A stretch of DNA of 22,520 bases. Origin: JBBPYR01 sp038199755 (GTDB lineage Bacteria > Chloroflexota > Ktedonobacteria > Ktedonobacterales > Ktedonobacteraceae). Where the stretch lies: positions 1-22,520 of the forward strand of contig JBBPYR010000054.1 in NCBI GenBank assembly GCA_038199755.1, read 5' to 3'. Under the pieces are notes generated by a model. The model saw nothing but the letters and a program-made list of their open reading frames with translations. It was not told where the DNA came from and did no database searches. Each line of letters opens with the position of its first letter. Within the stretch, counting starts at the first letter, position 1. The translations under genes and the position numbers were made by a program. Positions 21,287-22,520 of the stretch are shown one piece after another.

Positions 21287-21298
21287 AGGTGGAACATT

Positions 21299-22520
21299 AT
21301 GTTTCTTGACCGCATCGTCGCACAAACACGCAGCGACCTGGAACAGCTCAAACGCGAACATCCTCTTGAGGAGATACAACGCTTAGCCTTCGCACAGCCA
21401 AGCCCACGTGACCTACTGGAGGCATTCAAGTCACGCTTCCGCATCGGGATGATTGCGGAAGTCAAACGCGCATCTCCTTCTAAAGGCTTGCTTGCACCAC
21501 AGCTTGACCCGGTCGCCATCGCTCGCACCTATGAGCAAAACGGCGCGTCAGCCATCTCAGTATTGACCGAGCCGCATTTCTTCCTCGGTGCGCCCGAGTA
21601 TCTCACAGCGATTAAGCATACGGTGAGCTTGCCAGTGTTATGCAAAGATTTCATCGTAGACGAATATCAGGTCTATCAAGCGCGATCATGGGGGACAGAT
21701 GCTATTCTGCTGATCTGCGCTATCCTGGACGATGAGCAGCTACGGCACCTGTTGCATGTAGCCCATGATATGAGAATGCGTTGCTTGGTAGAGGTCCATA
21801 GCCGTGAAGAGGCACAGCGGGCGGTTGACGCGGGCGCGATAATCATCGGTGTCAATAGTCGCGATCTCGCCACCTTCCAGATGAACCCCTATTTGCTACG
21901 CGAGTTGCGGCAAATCATACCCGCCGATAGAGTCGTCATCGCCGAGAGTGGCATACACAGTGCAGCCGATGCCCGCCGCTTGGCACGCTATGACGTGCGT
22001 GGCATGCTGGTCGGCGAATCGCTCGTCGTCTCATCCGATGTCGCACGTCAAATGCACATGCTGCTCGACGCGGCTAATGCAAGCACACAGGTCAAGATTT
22101 GTGGGCTACGTGAGGCAGAGCATATCAACGCGGCAGTACGGGCAGGCGCGGACATGCTCGGTTTCATCTTCTATGAGCCGAGTCATCGCTACATTCAGCC
22201 ACAGCAAGTACGCCCCACACTCGCGGCCAGTAGTGACTATAGCACACCATCCGCAGGACAGAGAAAGCCCGATCTGGTGGGAGTGTTCGTCAACAAGGAT
22301 GCCCGTTTCATCAATGATGTCATCGAGCAGGCGGGTCTCCATTTTGTACAGCTACACGGAACCGAGCCGCCAGAGCTGGCGTATCAGATCAAACGTCCAG
22401 TTATCAAGGCACTGCACCTACAGGGGAAAGAAGATCTACCCAAGGTGCAAGCGTATCAGCATAGCTCATGGCGCCTGCTGCTAGACACACCAACTCCCGC
22501 CTGGGGAGGTGTCGGTGCCA
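21299..22520 (+). CDS. trpCF: Bifunctional indole-3-glycerol-phosphate synthase / phosphoribosylanthranilate isomerase (partial)
   Basis: One uninterrupted frame runs from ATG 21299 to the window edge, so the 3' end is missing. Residues 1-262 are TrpC (ring closure to indole-glycerol phosphate) with E54 and K56 (IAEVKRASPSKG), K116 (LCKDF), E165, N186 and R188 (GVNSRDL), and E216-S217. Residues from 265 are TrpF (Amadori isomerisation): VKICGL with C268 as probable general base, GFIFYEPSHRYI, VGVFVN, VQLHG, and LLLDTPTP with the probable acid Asp, then WGGVGA at the edge. The junction is only a few residues. The order C then F is that of E. coli TrpC/TrpF. The next genes should be trpB and trpA. 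The ribosome site (GAGGTGGA) is moderate. Confidence 0.93.
   Translation, partial: MFLDRIVAQTRSDLEQLKREHPLEEIQRLAFAQPSPRDLLEAFKSRFRIGMIAEVKRASPSKGLLAPQLDPVAIARTYEQNGASAISVLTEPHFFLGAPEYLTAIKHTVSLPVLCKDFIVDEYQVYQARSWGTDAILLICAILDDEQLRHLLHVAHDMRMRCLVEVHSREEAQRAVDAGAIIIGVNSRDLATFQMNPYLLRELRQIIPADRVVIAESGIHSAADARRLARYDVRGMLVGESLVVSSDVARQMHMLLDAANASTQVKICGLREAEHINAAVRAGADMLGFIFYEPSHRYIQPQQVRPTLAASSDYSTPSAGQRKPDLVGVFVNKDARFINDVIEQAGLHFVQLHGTEPPELAYQIKRPVIKALHLQGKEDLPKVQAYQHSSWRLLLDTPTPAWGGVGA

Noticed and set aside
21948..22484. Plus-strand open frame of 178 codons overlapping the trpC-trpF gene
   Set aside because: It is out of frame with the clear TrpC/TrpF translation and is rich in Ser, Arg and Cys without motifs.

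Overview
The window reads as a stretch of chromosome from a Gram-positive-like bacterium, most likely a member of the Chloroflexota, class Ktedonobacteria. This is inferred from the mix of genes: a trpS T-box leader, consensus sigma-A-type promoters, strong AGGAG-type ribosome binding sites, a receptor-type Ser/Thr kinase with an extracellular solute-binding domain, a Gly/Pro-rich PadR regulator and a DUF3307 protein. It was not tested against any database. I see no insertion sequence, phage gene, CRISPR array, tRNA or rRNA.

Layout. Positions 1-254 are non-coding and end in a TTGACA promoter. A probable plus-strand operon (255-4960) follows: purU (formyl-THF deformylase), an M24-fold protein lacking most metal ligands, an epoxide-hydrolase-type alpha/beta hydrolase, and a class-C beta-lactamase-like serine hydrolase. 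A separate small gene (5139-5567) resembles gluconate 2-dehydrogenase subunit 3 but has no visible partner. On the minus strand (5747-8416) lies a long membrane protein: a kinase-like domain with HGN in place of HRD, a proline-rich linker, one membrane helix and a PstS-like domain. Divergent from it is a PadR regulator (8762-9700) whose consensus promoter is covered by two 21-bp inverted operator copies.

From 9772 to 15426 all genes are on the minus strand: a DUF3307 membrane protein, an O-antigen-ligase/Wzy-type polymerase, a GSAM-like class III aminotransferase, an FTR1 iron permease and a DtxR-family regulator. Three of them end at 26-28-bp perfect inverted repeats. The FTR1 promoter carries a DtxR-like palindrome between its -35 and -10, which suggests that the neighbouring regulator represses iron uptake. 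A LysM plus lytic transglycosylase protein (15565-16407) diverges from the regulator.

The right end is a tryptophan block: a promoter, a Trp-specific T-box leader with terminator, then trpS, trpE, trpG, trpD and a trpC-trpF fusion cut by the window edge. The T-box probably lets uncharged tRNA-Trp switch on both tRNA charging and, by read-through, tryptophan synthesis. A perfect 14-bp hairpin separates trpS from trpE.

The most unusual items are the kinase-like/PstS receptor with its substituted catalytic Asp, the twin operator at the PadR promoter, the long perfect hairpins at gene ends, and a recurring GGGCATCC/GGATGCCC hairpin core between genes.
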